A stretch of DNA of 23,397 nucleotides from Eggerthella sp. CAG:368 (GCA_000434775.1 FR895471.1:14351-37747), one strand, 5' to 3'; shown: positions 1 through 7,977, counted from the first letter of the stretch. Numbers and translations: made by a program. The notes: generated by a model from the sequence alone, not told the origin.

Positions 1-2323
1 CAGCCGCTCTTCAGCATTGGCATCTAAAGCAACGGGCTTTCCTATCGCCCTCATTTCAGCAATGCTTGCAAGCGGCCTAACTCTTGATGAAATCCCGTGC
101 GGAAAATACGGAACACTTGATAAATATGTTCCCGATGGTGACTATATTGTGTTGAAATTTGCACGCTGGGCATTTGAGAAGTTTAAAGGCGTCGAAGATA
201 AACTCGGAACACAGATGCGAGCGGTGGGCGAAGTGATGTCCATCGGCAAAACCTACAAAGAGGCTTTCCAGAAAGCAATTCGCTCCCTTGAAATTGGTCG
301 CTACGGCCTTGGATTCGCAAAAGACTTTAACGAAAAGACCAAAGAGGAGCTCCTGTCTCTTCTGCGAATTCCAACAAGCGAGCGCCAGTTCATAATGTAT
401 GAAGCTCTTCGAAAGGGAGCTACCGTAGACGAACTCCATGAACTCACCGCAATTAAAACCTATTTCATTGAGCAGATGAAAGAGCTCGTTGAGGAGGAAG
501 AAGCACTTCTTTCCTTCGCCAAAAATCATTCAGGCGAAATCCCAGGAGATGAACAGTTTATTTCCGCAAAGAAAAACGGATTTGCCGATCGCTATCTTGC
601 AGAACTGCTCAACCTTGACGAAACCACCATTCGAAATCACCGCTTGAGCATTGGGCTCACTGAAGCATGGGAAGGCGTTCATGTTAGCTCAACAAAAGAC
701 AGCGCCTACTACTACTCAACCTATAATGCGCCTGACAACAGCCCTGTTTCCAACGGTAAAAAGATCATGATTCTAGGCGGAGGTCCTAATCGCATTGGTC
801 AGGGAATTGAATTTGATTACTGCTGCGTTCATGCTGCTATTAGTTTAAAGAAGCTTGGTTTTGAAACGATTATCGTAAACTGCAACCCCGAAACCGTTTC
901 GACCGACTACGATACTTCTGACAAACTGTACTTCGAACCTCTCACAGCAGAGGACGTTCTTTCAATTTACGAGAAGGAAAAACCTTTAGGTGTTATTGCT
1001 CAATTTGGCGGACAAACTCCCCTTAATTTAGCAAGCCAACTCGAGGCAGCAGGAGTAAATATCCTAGGAACATCTCCTGAGATTATCGATCTTGCCGAAG
1101 ACCGCGATCGTTTCCGCGCCATCATGGATAGTCTTGGCATTCCCATGCCTGAAGCAGGTATGGCGGTCACCATTGAGGATGCCCTTGAGATTGCCCACTC
1201 AATTGGCTACCCCGTTATGGTTCGTCCCAGCTATGTCTTGGGAGGCCGCGGTATGGAGGTAGTTTACGACGACGAAAACCTATACAGCTACATGACAGCT
1301 GCTGTTGGCGTAACTCCCGATCGACCTATTCTCATTGATCGTTTTCTCAATCACGCCCTCGAATGTGAAGCGGATGCAATCTGTGACGGCACCCACGCTT
1401 TTGTTCCTGCCGTAATGGAACACGTTGAACTTGCCGGCATTCATTCGGGTGACTCCGCTTGCATTCTTCCTTCGGTTAATATTTCCGATGAGAATTTAGC
1501 AACCATTAAAGAGTACACACGCAAAATTGCTGAAGCAATGCATGTTGTTGGCCTCATGAACATGCAATACGCTATCGAAGGCGACACCGTATACGTTCTT
1601 GAGGCAAACCCCCGCGCGAGCCGCACCGTTCCTTTAGTCTCAAAGGTATGCGGCATTCAGATGGTTCAAATTGCTACCGATGTTATGACTTCGTCCCTTA
1701 CAGGACGCCCCTCCCCTGTTGGCGCAATAAAAGAAGCCCATTACCAACACTACGGAGTTAAAGAGGCCGTATTCCCCTTTAATATGTTCCCTGAGGTTGA
1801 TCCTATTTTAGGGCCAGAGATGAGATCTACCGGTGAAGTACTAGGGCTTGCAAGCACCTTCGGAGAGGCATTCTTTAAGGCTCAAGAGGCAACTCAGACA
1901 TGCCTTCCAACTGAAGGTGTAGTGCTCATGAGTGTCAGCAATCGCAATAAGGACGACTTAGAAGAAGTTGCGCGTGCTTTCATTGACGCAGGTTTTTCAC
2001 TCATGGCGACAGATGGTACTCATAATGCCCTTACCGAAGCGGGTATACAATCAGAAAAAGTATTCAAGGCCCATGAAGGCCGACCAAACTTGATCGACCA
2101 TATCACAAACGGCACCATTGCCCTTGTTCTGAATACGCCTTCTTCCAGCACCGAAAGTATGGAAGACGATAGCTATATTAGAAAAGCGGCCATTAAAGCT
2201 CATATTCCCTATGTAACTACCATGGCTGGTGGACTTGCTACCGCGCTTGGAGTTAAAGCAGTGAAAGAAGCAGCAGATGCAGAAGTGAAGTCACTTCAAG
2301 AAATCCATGACGCCATTCAGTAG
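1..2323 (+). CDS. carB: Carbamoyl-phosphate synthase large subunit (CarB), 5'-truncated by the window edge
   Basis: This enzyme makes carbamoyl phosphate from bicarbonate, ATP and ammonia tunnelled from the CarA glutaminase, for pyrimidine and arginine synthesis. The reading frame is open from base 2 (SRSSALASKATGF, a conserved CarB stretch near residue 300 of the ~1070-aa family), so about 300 N-terminal residues lie outside the window. A TTG at 17 is internal and not a start. Visible in order: the end of the first ATP-grasp half, the helical oligomerisation region, the second ATP-grasp half starting at GGGPNRIGQGIEFDY with VRPSYVLGGRGMEVV and EANPRASRTVPLVSK, and a C-terminal MGS-type allosteric domain (VLMSVSNRNKDDLEE, MATDGTHNAL). 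The frame is intact to TAG at 2321. A strong hairpin follows at 2446-2471. No pyrimidine gene follows it, so it is probably the last gene of its operon. Identification is very secure. Confidence 0.98.
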   Translation, partial: SRSSALASKATGFPIALISAMLASGLTLDEIPCGKYGTLDKYVPDGDYIVLKFARWAFEKFKGVEDKLGTQMRAVGEVMSIGKTYKEAFQKAIRSLEIGRYGLGFAKDFNEKTKEELLSLLRIPTSERQFIMYEALRKGATVDELHELTAIKTYFIEQMKELVEEEEALLSFAKNHSGEIPGDEQFISAKKNGFADRYLAELLNLDETTIRNHRLSIGLTEAWEGVHVSSTKDSAYYYSTYNAPDNSPVSNGKKIMILGGGPNRIGQGIEFDYCCVHAAISLKKLGFETIIVNCNPETVSTDYDTSDKLYFEPLTAEDVLSIYEKEKPLGVIAQFGGQTPLNLASQLEAAGVNILGTSPEIIDLAEDRDRFRAIMDSLGIPMPEAGMAVTIEDALEIAHSIGYPVMVRPSYVLGGRGMEVVYDDENLYSYMTAAVGVTPDRPILIDRFLNHALECEADAICDGTHAFVPAVMEHVELAGIHSGDSACILPSVNISDENLATIKEYTRKIAEAMHVVGLMNMQYAIEGDTVYVLEANPRASRTVPLVSKVCGIQMVQIATDVMTSSLTGRPSPVGAIKEAHYQHYGVKEAVFPFNMFPEVDPILGPEMRSTGEVLGLASTFGEAFFKAQEATQTCLPTEGVVLMSVSNRNKDDLEEVARAFIDAGFSLMATDGTHNALTEAGIQSEKVFKAHEGRPNLIDHITNGTIALVLNTPSSSTESMEDDSYIRKAAIKAHIPYVTTMAGGLATALGVKAVKEAADAEVKSLQEIHDAIQ

Positions 2324-2445
2324 GCCGAAATACAACTGCCAGTTCATTAACGTCAACCAACAGGTATCTTTTGCCTATTGAACTGGTGTTTTATGTGAAT
2401 CTATCCACGCATATTTTCCGAGTAAGTAACTGATACTAAACAACT

Positions 2446-2471
2446 ATAAAGGCCCCAAAAGGGGCCTTTAT
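2446..2471 (+). terminator. Hairpin terminator after carB
   Basis: An 11-bp perfect stem (ATAAAGGCCCC / GGGGCCTTTAT) closes an AAAA loop 122 bases after the carB stop. The A/T flanks of the stem give an A-run before and a short T-run after on either strand, so it could act in both directions. The T-run after the hairpin on the plus strand is short. Confidence 0.75.
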
Positions 2472-2526
2472 CTGCGGTTATATACCTGTTTCATCAACAT
2501 TTATTTTCCTATAAGCCCCAAACAAC

Positions 2527-2554
2527 AAAAAAAGAAGCTCCCCCTAGAGCTCCT
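2527..2554 (-). terminator. Intrinsic terminator of the MFS gene
   Basis: On the minus strand the arms AGGAGCTC and GAGCTTCT form eight pairs including one G-U around a 6-base loop, followed directly by seven T residues. It lies about 40 bases past the MFS stop codon. A second hairpin (2565-2591, arms ATAAAGCG / CGCTTTAT) sits between the stop and this terminator. Confidence 0.75.
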
Positions 2555-2564
2555 TTTTCTATAA

Positions 2565-2591
2565 ATAAAGCGGTTATGAGAATCGCTTTAT
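2565..2591 (-). other. Inverted repeat directly after the MFS stop codon
   Basis: Arms ATAAAGCG (2565-2572) and CGCTTTAT (2584-2591) form an 8-bp perfect stem with an 11-base loop, starting three bases beyond the stop codon of the minus-strand MFS gene. It has no T-run of its own, so it may stabilise the mRNA end or assist the downstream terminator. Confidence 0.45.
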
Positions 2592-2594
2592 CAT

Positions 2595-3989
2595 CTAGTC
2601 CAAAAGACCCTTTGTAATGTCCTCGAGGGTACGACCACGAGTTTCAACGCCAAAGATTGCAACCCAAATCGCAGTAAAGATTGCGATTGCACCATTAACA
2701 ACGTATACCGAAAATACACCAGACGTTGCAAGGAAGAAAGCAATCCACAAGGGGCTAAAGATACCAGCGAGACGACCGAACGCATTAGCAACACCAGCAC
2801 CACGAATGCGGCATGCGGTTGGGAATGGTTCGGAAAGATAAATTGCTGCGGTAGTAACAGAGTTGGTGAACGTGCAAACGCAGAGCAAGAAACCAACGAT
2901 CATGATAAGCACCGTGTTGTCGGTTGGGAGCATTGCCCAAATAGGACCAATGATAGCGATCAAAACATAAGTAACAATCAAGATAGTTTTGCGGTTTACC
3001 TTCTCTACGTAGAAGGTAAGAAGGCCAACACCAACCGGAATGCCAAGCTGCATAACAACCGTCAAAACAGTGGACATATTAACGTCAAAGCCGTTGGACT
3101 TAAGAACAGTAGGAGTCCAAGTAATAACGGTGTAGACCAAAACATTCATCGTGAAACAGATAAACATTGCAGTAAGGGTACGAGGAAGCATCTTCTTCTT
3201 AAAGAGGAAGGACCAAGGAAGATCCTTAACAACTTCTTCGCCTTCACGACGCTTAATTTCAGACTCAGGAACATCCTCAACAGGCTTACCCTTTGCCGCT
3301 GCTTTTGCTTCAAGCTTAGAAACAATCGCGTCTGCCTTGTCGTTTTTACCCTTCATCGCCAACCAACGAGGAGATTCTTCAAGGAAGAAGAGGCAAAGAA
3401 CAACAACAATAACACCGATGATGCCGCAAATGATAAATACGGCGCGCCAATGGAGGATTGGAAGAACAATCATGTTGATCGCGGAAGCAACAAGCGTACC
3501 GGTATTAGCAATAAGTCCCACATATGACTGATACTTACCACGCTTGGTAGGAGGTGTAAATTCAGTCAACGCCGAATAGCCCGCAGGAAATGCTGCACCA
3601 AGGCCAAGACCCATAAAGAAACGACAACCCGTTAAGAAGTCTGCATTAGGAGAACCTGCTGCAACGAAGCAAAAAGCAGTAAAAATGGTTCCACAGATAA
3701 TAACAGCCTTTTTACGGCCAATGCCGTCTGAGATGGCGCCCGCCATCAGGCCACCAACAAGATAGCCAATCATAGTAATAGAGTTGAAGAATGCAAACTG
3801 CTCAAGAGACATCCATCCTTCAGACTGCAAAACCATGCCGATAGGGCCGCCTACGGCCATATCTACGGAGTCACAGAACGTAATACCAGCAAGAAGCCAT
3901 AAGATCTTCTTGTGGAAACCACTGATAGGTAAACGGTCAAGACGTGCTGCGATACCGTGATAAGAAGAATTCATAGCACCAGTAGCCAT
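2595..3989 (-). CDS. Major facilitator superfamily transporter (sugar/metabolite:H+ symporter type)
   Basis: This is a 12-helix inner-membrane carrier, probably proton-coupled; the substrate cannot be read from sequence. Family marks: motif A after helix 2 (GAISDGIGRKKAV, about residues 84-96), an RGKYQS element after helix 4, the ESPRWL element after helix 6, a charged central loop of about 60 residues (KADAIVSKLEAKAAAKGKP and on), and an ETRGRTLEDIT-like C-terminus, all typical of the sugar-porter/metabolite symporter branch. The frame is also open from a GTG at 4007, but the ATG at 3989 is preceded by GAAAGGAA at normal spacing and is preferred (464 aa). It is transcribed alone, with a promoter candidate at 4228-4256 giving a leader of about 230 bases that contains a long inverted repeat. 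The family is secure; the substrate is unknown. Confidence 0.9.
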   Translation of the reverse strand: MATGAMNSSYHGIAARLDRLPISGFHKKILWLLAGITFCDSVDMAVGGPIGMVLQSEGWMSLEQFAFFNSITMIGYLVGGLMAGAISDGIGRKKAVIICGTIFTAFCFVAAGSPNADFLTGCRFFMGLGLGAAFPAGYSALTEFTPPTKRGKYQSYVGLIANTGTLVASAINMIVLPILHWRAVFIICGIIGVIVVVLCLFFLEESPRWLAMKGKNDKADAIVSKLEAKAAAKGKPVEDVPESEIKRREGEEVVKDLPWSFLFKKKMLPRTLTAMFICFTMNVLVYTVITWTPTVLKSNGFDVNMSTVLTVVMQLGIPVGVGLLTFYVEKVNRKTILIVTYVLIAIIGPIWAMLPTDNTVLIMIVGFLLCVCTFTNSVTTAAIYLSEPFPTACRIRGAGVANAFGRLAGIFSPLWIAFFLATSGVFSVYVVNGAIAIFTAIWVAIFGVETRGRTLEDITKGLLD

Positions 3990-4105
3990 TGTATTCCTTT
4001 CTTTCACATGTCGTACTTTTTAGAAGAAAAGCACTTAGGGGGATACTAAACCTCAAAACTCAAAGCAGGGGCCCGACGGGGAATCGGAGAATTGAATTTC
4101 AAGGC

Positions 4106-4117
4106 GGGCACATGCCC
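4106..4117. promoter_or_regulatory. Short palindrome in the MFS leader
   Basis: GGGCA-CA-TGCCC is a perfect short dyad that lies next to the long inverted repeat at 4120-4162, on the MFS-proximal side. It could be an operator half of a composite site or a small leader hairpin. The sequence shows only the symmetry. Confidence 0.3.
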
Positions 4118-4119
4118 AG

Positions 4120-4162
4120 TAGCACAAAAGATCAAGATAGATCAGATTGATCTTTTGTGCTA
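4120..4162. repeat. 16-bp perfect inverted repeat in the MFS leader region
   Basis: Arms TAGCACAAAAGATCAA (4120-4135) and TTGATCTTTTGTGCTA (4147-4162) are exact reverse complements separated by 11 bases. It lies about 130 bases upstream of the MFS start and downstream of the best MFS promoter candidate, so it would be transcribed as a hairpin in the leader. Neither side has a T-run, which argues against a simple terminator. A two-site operator or an mRNA structure are the likelier readings. Confidence 0.7.
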
Positions 4163-4227
4163 GGACCTCTTGCGCCGAGCCGTTTCATCGCCATAAAACA
4201 TGAACCCGCGCAAAAAAACCAAGAGTT

Positions 4228-4256
4228 ATTATTTGACTACTTTTTGAGACTGTCAA
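4228..4256 (-). promoter_or_regulatory. Sigma-70-like promoter for the MFS gene
   Basis: On the minus strand a perfect -35 (TTGACA, 4256-4251) and a good -10 (AATAAT, 4233-4228) are separated by exactly 17 bases. Transcription would begin near 4221 and run through the 16-bp inverted repeat to the MFS gene. Confidence 0.6.
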
Positions 4257-4344
4257 TGTTTGAACGCGTTTTGAACATGTTATTTTACCTGCATTTATAG
4301 GTATGGTCTATAAATATGACAATGACCACGTTCTTGTAAACGTA

Positions 4345-4376
4345 GGACTTTTTTTCTAAAAAAATCCGAGTATAAT
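4345..4376 (+). promoter_or_regulatory. Promoter region of the small membrane protein gene
   Basis: A consensus -10 TATAAT lies at 4371-4376, about 100 bases before the start codon. There is no good -35. The spacer instead holds a T7 tract followed by an A7 tract within a self-complementary GGA...TCC segment (4345-4367), which suggests intrinsic DNA bending or an activator-dependent promoter. Confidence 0.45.
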
Positions 4377-4476
4377 CGGTAAGATTCAGTCTGCCAATTT
4401 GCGTTTGTATTCTTGGTTTGGCTGCACGTAAAACATCTATAAAAAGTTCGGACCGTTTATAAAAAGGATGCAGAAA

Positions 4477-5088
4477 ATGAGACTTCGCCCCCACTCAAAA
4501 GACGAATCTAAAGCGCTCAATCCCGAACCCGCACCCGAAAAAAAACCATTCGTTATCAACTACGATGCCGACGGTGTTCGCATCGGCGACGACGGGTATC
4601 CTATGACCCCCACCAGAACACGCATGCATCGTTTATTTAATTTTGCCTTTATCTGGGGCATAATTTGCGCTCTCGGCTGCTTCGGATGTATCGTTGCTTC
4701 CTACTTTCAAGGCCAGGAGTACCACGGATTCGAGCTTGTCACTTCTGGTGGCAATATGTATAACGGCTATTCTGTTGCAAATCTATTTCGCTACGAAGCG
4801 TTAGTTCTTCTGTTTACTGCCATCATGGGACCCGTTATTAGTATTCAAGGTTTTCGTTGGTTCTACGACAAACGCTCGGTTAGCTTTACGGCAATTCTCA
4901 TGGGTGTTCTTGCTGTGGTTTCTCTTGTATACGAAATCGTTATCATTGAAGTTGTTGGAGCGTTTGATCCTGCATCCCTTCTTACGCTTATTATTCTCGC
5001 CCTTATTGTTTTCAATATGCTCAGCGTTACCAAAGAGCACCCCACGCTCAAAAAAGCAAAGATCGCTTCCACTGTTGTAAAGAAGTAG
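4477..5088 (+). CDS. Uncharacterised four-helix membrane protein
   Basis: I do not recognise a named family. The 203-aa product has a charged, proline-rich cytoplasmic N-terminus of about 50 residues with a short VINYDADGVRIGDDGYP segment, then four hydrophobic helices (about residues 55-78, 107-126, 136-159 and 165-183), ending in a lysine-rich tail. It therefore looks like a small integral membrane protein with no visible catalytic motif. The ATG at 4468 is also in frame, but AAAAAGGA sits 8 bases before the ATG at 4477, which is the better start. It is monocistronic, divergent from the MFS gene, and closed by the bidirectional hairpin at 5118-5153 shared with the usp gene facing it. Confidence 0.8.
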   Translation: MRLRPHSKDESKALNPEPAPEKKPFVINYDADGVRIGDDGYPMTPTRTRMHRLFNFAFIWGIICALGCFGCIVASYFQGQEYHGFELVTSGGNMYNGYSVANLFRYEALVLLFTAIMGPVISIQGFRWFYDKRSVSFTAILMGVLAVVSLVYEIVIIEVVGAFDPASLLTLIILALIVFNMLSVTKEHPTLKKAKIASTVVKK

Positions 5089-5117
5089 CCTCCCCTTTAA
5101 AACAGGTCAAGTAAGCG

Positions 5118-5153
5118 ATAAAGCCTCGACACTGTTAAGTACCGAGGCTTTAT
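5118..5153. terminator. Bidirectional terminator between convergent genes
   Basis: An 11-bp perfect stem (ATAAAGCCTCG / CGAGGCTTTAT) with a 14-base loop lies between the membrane protein gene (+) and the tandem usp gene (-). Its A-rich and T-rich stem ends allow termination from both sides. Confidence 0.7.
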
Positions 5154-5188
5154 ACATTTAGAGCATCCCGTTGTTAGCGTAGAAATTC

Positions 5189-6058
5189 TTACCCTTTGGG
5201 AACAACGATTGTCGGAACAACCAAGTTGAGCAGGGCACTATGAACGACTGAACCAAAAAGCGTTCTTCCAAGAGTAGTGTAGGAATGCGTACCCAAAACA
5301 AGAGCTTTTATGCCCTTACTGCAATCCATAAGAACACGCGTTGGTGAAGATCCTTCTATCGCTGCACCAGACACTTCCAATGTAGAATTTTGAACCCTGA
5401 TATCTTCCACGCGAGCATCAAGTCGTTGCTGAGCCTGTTCGCCAACAGGAGCAAGACCGCCACCCATAGCTTCAGCAGGTTTATTTAAGAAAGCAGGCAA
5501 TCCCCAAGCAGTCACAAGTTTAAGTGGCTGTTTAGTTCTTTTTGCCTCTTCAACGCCAAAATTAACAGCATTATCGCTTACCGTATCAAGACCAACAGCA
5601 ACAACAATGCCCGTTCCCTCGTTAGCAGAATTCCAGTCAGCTGGAACCACAACGGTTGGAACCTTAACGGCAATCGCAACACGTAATCCACGAGCACCAC
5701 CAATAGTCTGACCAATAGTTGAGCCGTGATGAGATCCCACAACTACCATATCGTGCGTCTCGGCAGCATCCGCCAAACAATCCACAACGCCGCCCTTAAC
5801 AACAGCACTTTCAGCTTTGATGAGTGGATGCTCTTCCTTGAGCTTTTGAAGCATCTGAGAAAGAAGTGCCTCAACCGCATTTTTGACAAGATCTTCATTC
5901 AAGCCGCCCTGCAAACGTGCCGAGTTGAGGACGGTAAGAAGAGTTAGCTCAGAAGCTTCACCTGTAGCAGTAGCCTCCTCTTCAGCATGAAGAACAGCCC
6001 ATTCAAGCGCGCGTTCTCCTCGCTCACTGCCATCAATACCTACAAGAATTTTGGTCAT
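5189..6058 (-). CDS. Tandem-domain universal stress protein (UspA family)
   Basis: A cytoplasmic 289-aa protein made of two Usp domains (about residues 1-140 and 150-289), folds that usually bind nucleotides and modulate stress survival. Each domain opens with the beta-1 strand and its acidic residue (KILVGIDGS, D9; VVAVGLDTVSDNA, D158). The ATP-loop of domain 2 is close to the classical G-x2-G-x9-G(S/T) pattern (GTHS...GS, G256 to S270), but domain 1 has H111 in place of the second glycine and GA for the final G(S/T), so it may bind nucleotide poorly. It is the third gene of the pit operon, 21 bases after the small membrane protein, which suggests a link to phosphate or energy state. The family is certain; the specific role is inferred. 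Confidence 0.92.
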   Translation of the reverse strand: MTKILVGIDGSERGERALEWAVLHAEEEATATGEASELTLLTVLNSARLQGGLNEDLVKNAVEALLSQMLQKLKEEHPLIKAESAVVKGGVVDCLADAAETHDMVVVGSHHGSTIGQTIGGARGLRVAIAVKVPTVVVPADWNSANEGTGIVVAVGLDTVSDNAVNFGVEEAKRTKQPLKLVTAWGLPAFLNKPAEAMGGGLAPVGEQAQQRLDARVEDIRVQNSTLEVSGAAIEGSSPTRVLMDCSKGIKALVLGTHSYTTLGRTLFGSVVHSALLNLVVPTIVVPKG

Positions 6059-6079
6059 GTATCTTCAACCCTCTTCTAA

Positions 6080-6304
6080 TTAGTGAAACATCGGAATCAT
6101 AAGCCAGAGCGCAAACAGGATAATTACCACACAAGCAGTAAAGCAAATCACTGAGCATAAACGATTAATGATACGTGCATTGCCTTTGCTGTTGAGACCC
6201 CCTTGAGCCCACAATCGAAGACCAGATGCGTACAGCGCCCCTAAGCCACCAGCAATGCCTACGGCAACAACCAAAACAGTAAGAAAATTAATTATTTCTT
6301 GCAT
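6080..6304 (-). CDS. Small two-helix membrane protein in the pit operon
   Basis: A 74-aa protein with two hydrophobic segments (about residues 5-26 and 48-70) joined by a basic loop containing LRLWAQGGLNSKGNARIINR. I do not recognise a family. Translation starts at an ATG preceded by AAGGGAAA, only 15 bases after the pit stop codon and 21 bases before usp, so the three genes are surely cotranscribed. It could be a partner or regulator of the phosphate transporter, but the sequence shows only membrane topology and operon position. Confidence 0.8.
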   Translation of the reverse strand: MQEIINFLTVLVVAVGIAGGLGALYASGLRLWAQGGLNSKGNARIINRLCSVICFTACVVIILFALWLMIPMFH

Positions 6305-6319
6305 AACTCATTTCCCTTC

Positions 6320-7483
6320 TTACGCTGCCTGAGCCATAGTATGGCCAGTTTGAACGGGAGTCACTTTAACTTCTGAAGCCTCATTAACATTGAGAGAATT
6401 AACAGGATTGCGCCGCGAAAGCCTGAAGATAATTCCCGCGATTACTAAGGCCGCAACCGCAACTCCAATTGTTCCTGCAAGGCTAATCTTTGCTACCGCA
6501 CAAGCAACAGCTCCAACTAAACCAGCAGCAGGGAACGTAACAAGCCACGCAATAAGCATACGTCCTGCAACCCCCCAATTAACCTTCGAGCCTTTTTTGC
6601 CCAAACCTGAGCCAATGATGGAACCGGAACAAACCTGTGTAGTAGAAAGAGCAAAACCTAAGTGGGAAGAAACCAAAATGGTGGTTGCAGAGGCTGCCTC
6701 TGCAGCAAAGCCCTGAGGAGTACTGATTTCGGTTAGACCTTTACCAAGAGTACGGATTACACGCCAGCCACCCGCATAAGTACCAAGAGCAATAGCCAAT
6801 CCACAAGCAGCAATTACCCATAACTGAGGACCCGTACCCGAAGCCTGAGCGCCAACCGCAATAAGGGTTAGCGTAATGATGCCCATAGTTTTCTGAGCGT
6901 CATTGGTACCATGCGAGAGAGCAACCAAGCAAGCAGTGACAGTTTGTCCGTGCCTAAAGCCAGAATCAACCTTGCTTTCAGTCATCTTACGTACTATTCG
7001 CAGTATCAACCGCACCGCCACCCACGCGGCAAGACCAGCTACCACAGGAGAAACTAAAGCAGGAATAAGGACTTTAGTAAGAACAGCCATGAAGTTAACA
7101 CCTTCAACACCTGCACCTACAATAACAGCTCCGACTAAGCCGCCAAACAAGGCATGAGAAGAACTTGATGGTAAACCAACAAGCCACGTGAGTAAGTTCC
7201 AAATAATTGCACCAACCAAACCTGCAAAAATAAATTCAGGTCCAATCACCACTTGTTGTTCATTGATAATTCCACCTGAAATCGTTTTGGCAACCTCAGT
7301 AGAAAGAAATGCACCGATTAAATTAAGCGTACCCGCGGCAATAACCGCTGTTTTTGGTTTCAGCGCGCCTGTTGCAATCGAGGTAGCCATTGCATTAGCG
7401 GTATCGTGGAAACCGTTAGTGAAGTCGAACACGAGCGCTGTCACAATTACCATGCCGACAACAATAAGAGTTGCAATTTCCAT
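6320..7483 (-). CDS. pit: Pit-family low-affinity inorganic phosphate transporter
   Basis: An integral membrane carrier that imports phosphate (often as metal-phosphate) with protons. Both halves of the family's inverted repeat are clear: the first signature in FTNGFHDTANAMATS (residues 21-35) and the second in HGTNDAQKTMG (191-201), with the pore-lining GLPSSSSHALFGG (103-115) and SSHLGFALSTTQV (272-284). The length of 387 aa is in the normal range for Pit proteins of this type. The open frame extends upstream to 7591, but the ATG at 7483 has AAAGGGGA upstream and begins where homology to the family begins. It heads an operon with a small membrane protein and a Usp protein. A Pho-box-like direct repeat lies about 160 bases upstream of the start. 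Confidence 0.95.
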   Translation of the reverse strand: MEIATLIVVGMVIVTALVFDFTNGFHDTANAMATSIATGALKPKTAVIAAGTLNLIGAFLSTEVAKTISGGIINEQQVVIGPEFIFAGLVGAIIWNLLTWLVGLPSSSSHALFGGLVGAVIVGAGVEGVNFMAVLTKVLIPALVSPVVAGLAAWVAVRLILRIVRKMTESKVDSGFRHGQTVTACLVALSHGTNDAQKTMGIITLTLIAVGAQASGTGPQLWVIAACGLAIALGTYAGGWRVIRTLGKGLTEISTPQGFAAEAASATTILVSSHLGFALSTTQVCSGSIIGSGLGKKGSKVNWGVAGRMLIAWLVTFPAAGLVGAVACAVAKISLAGTIGVAVAALVIAGIIFRLSRRNPVNSLNVNEASEVKVTPVQTGHTMAQAA

Positions 7484-7643
7484 TGCTTGTCTGTTCCCCT
7501 TTCTGGGCATCTTGTTTGTTCGCGAAGCAAAGTTTTCCTTTGCTCGTGCGAGAAAAGTTCCCGTTTTTCTGCCTTCTGGCCACGAAGACACAACGAGTCA
7601 CTTTTTCTGCTCAAACAAGACTAGACCCCTAGAAAAGGGAGTA
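7484..7643 (-). other. pit leader region
   Basis: No gene is supported here on either strand. On the minus strand it would be the 5' leader of pit. It holds a 7-bp hairpin with arms AGCAAAG and CTTTGCT (7526-7544) and the 8-base palindrome TTCGCGAA (7519-7526). A weak -10 candidate, TCTAGT on the minus strand, lies 18 bases past the last Pho-box-like repeat. Confidence 0.4.
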
Positions 7644-7660
7644 TGTTCACGCAATGTTAA
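7644..7660 (-). promoter_or_regulatory. Candidate PhoP box upstream of pit
   Basis: On the minus strand TTAACA (7660-7655) and TGAACA (7649-7644) form a direct repeat with 11-base spacing, the arrangement known for PhoP binding sites (TTAACA-N5-TTAACA in Bacillus; 11-base direct repeats in Streptomyces). A third TTAACA lies at 7680-7675, but at a 20-base offset, out of phase. The context upstream of a phosphate transporter makes this plausible. No PhoPR gene is in the window. Confidence 0.35.
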
Positions 7661-7916
7661 CTCATGGCCTTAGTTGTTAAATCGAGTTTACAAATCTGTA
7701 GAATATCGCTTCACCTTTGCCTTTTAGATTTAAACCCAAATCCACTTTTAGGCCTTAATTCTGTTTTCAAGTTAGCCTAACTACGCTTTTGTATAGCCAC
7801 CTCACCTCTAGAGCATCACGCCCTTAATTCACTACACAGCTAAGATACCTCTGCATGACTATCAGATAATCCGAGAAAGAAGGCATTCTTTTGGCCTCGG
7901 CCCTACGCTTTCTAAC
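7661..7916. other. Intergenic region between the epsC terminator and the pit control region
   Basis: An A/T-rich stretch beyond the Pho-box-like repeat. I see no supportable gene, tRNA or repeat in it. Confidence 0.4.
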
Positions 7917-7949
7917 AAAAAAAGGATGCGAAACAATTCGCATCCTTTT
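7917..7949 (-). terminator. Intrinsic terminator of the serine acetyltransferase gene
   Basis: On the minus strand a 13-bp perfect stem (AAAAGGATGCGAA / TTCGCATCCTTTT) with a 4-base loop is followed by a run of T residues. It lies about 30 bases after the stop codon and is the clearest terminator in the window. Confidence 0.92.
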
Positions 7950-7977
7950 CGTAGTTCTAATAGCTTTTTCTAAACGG

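Noticed and set aside
17..19. TTG as a start codon for the carB frame
   Set aside because: The frame is open to the window edge, and the residues before it (SRSSA) match CarB, so the gene simply begins upstream.
7521..7591. N-terminal extension of Pit to 7591
   Set aside because: The extra residues are basic and lack family similarity, while a good ribosome site precedes the ATG at 7483.
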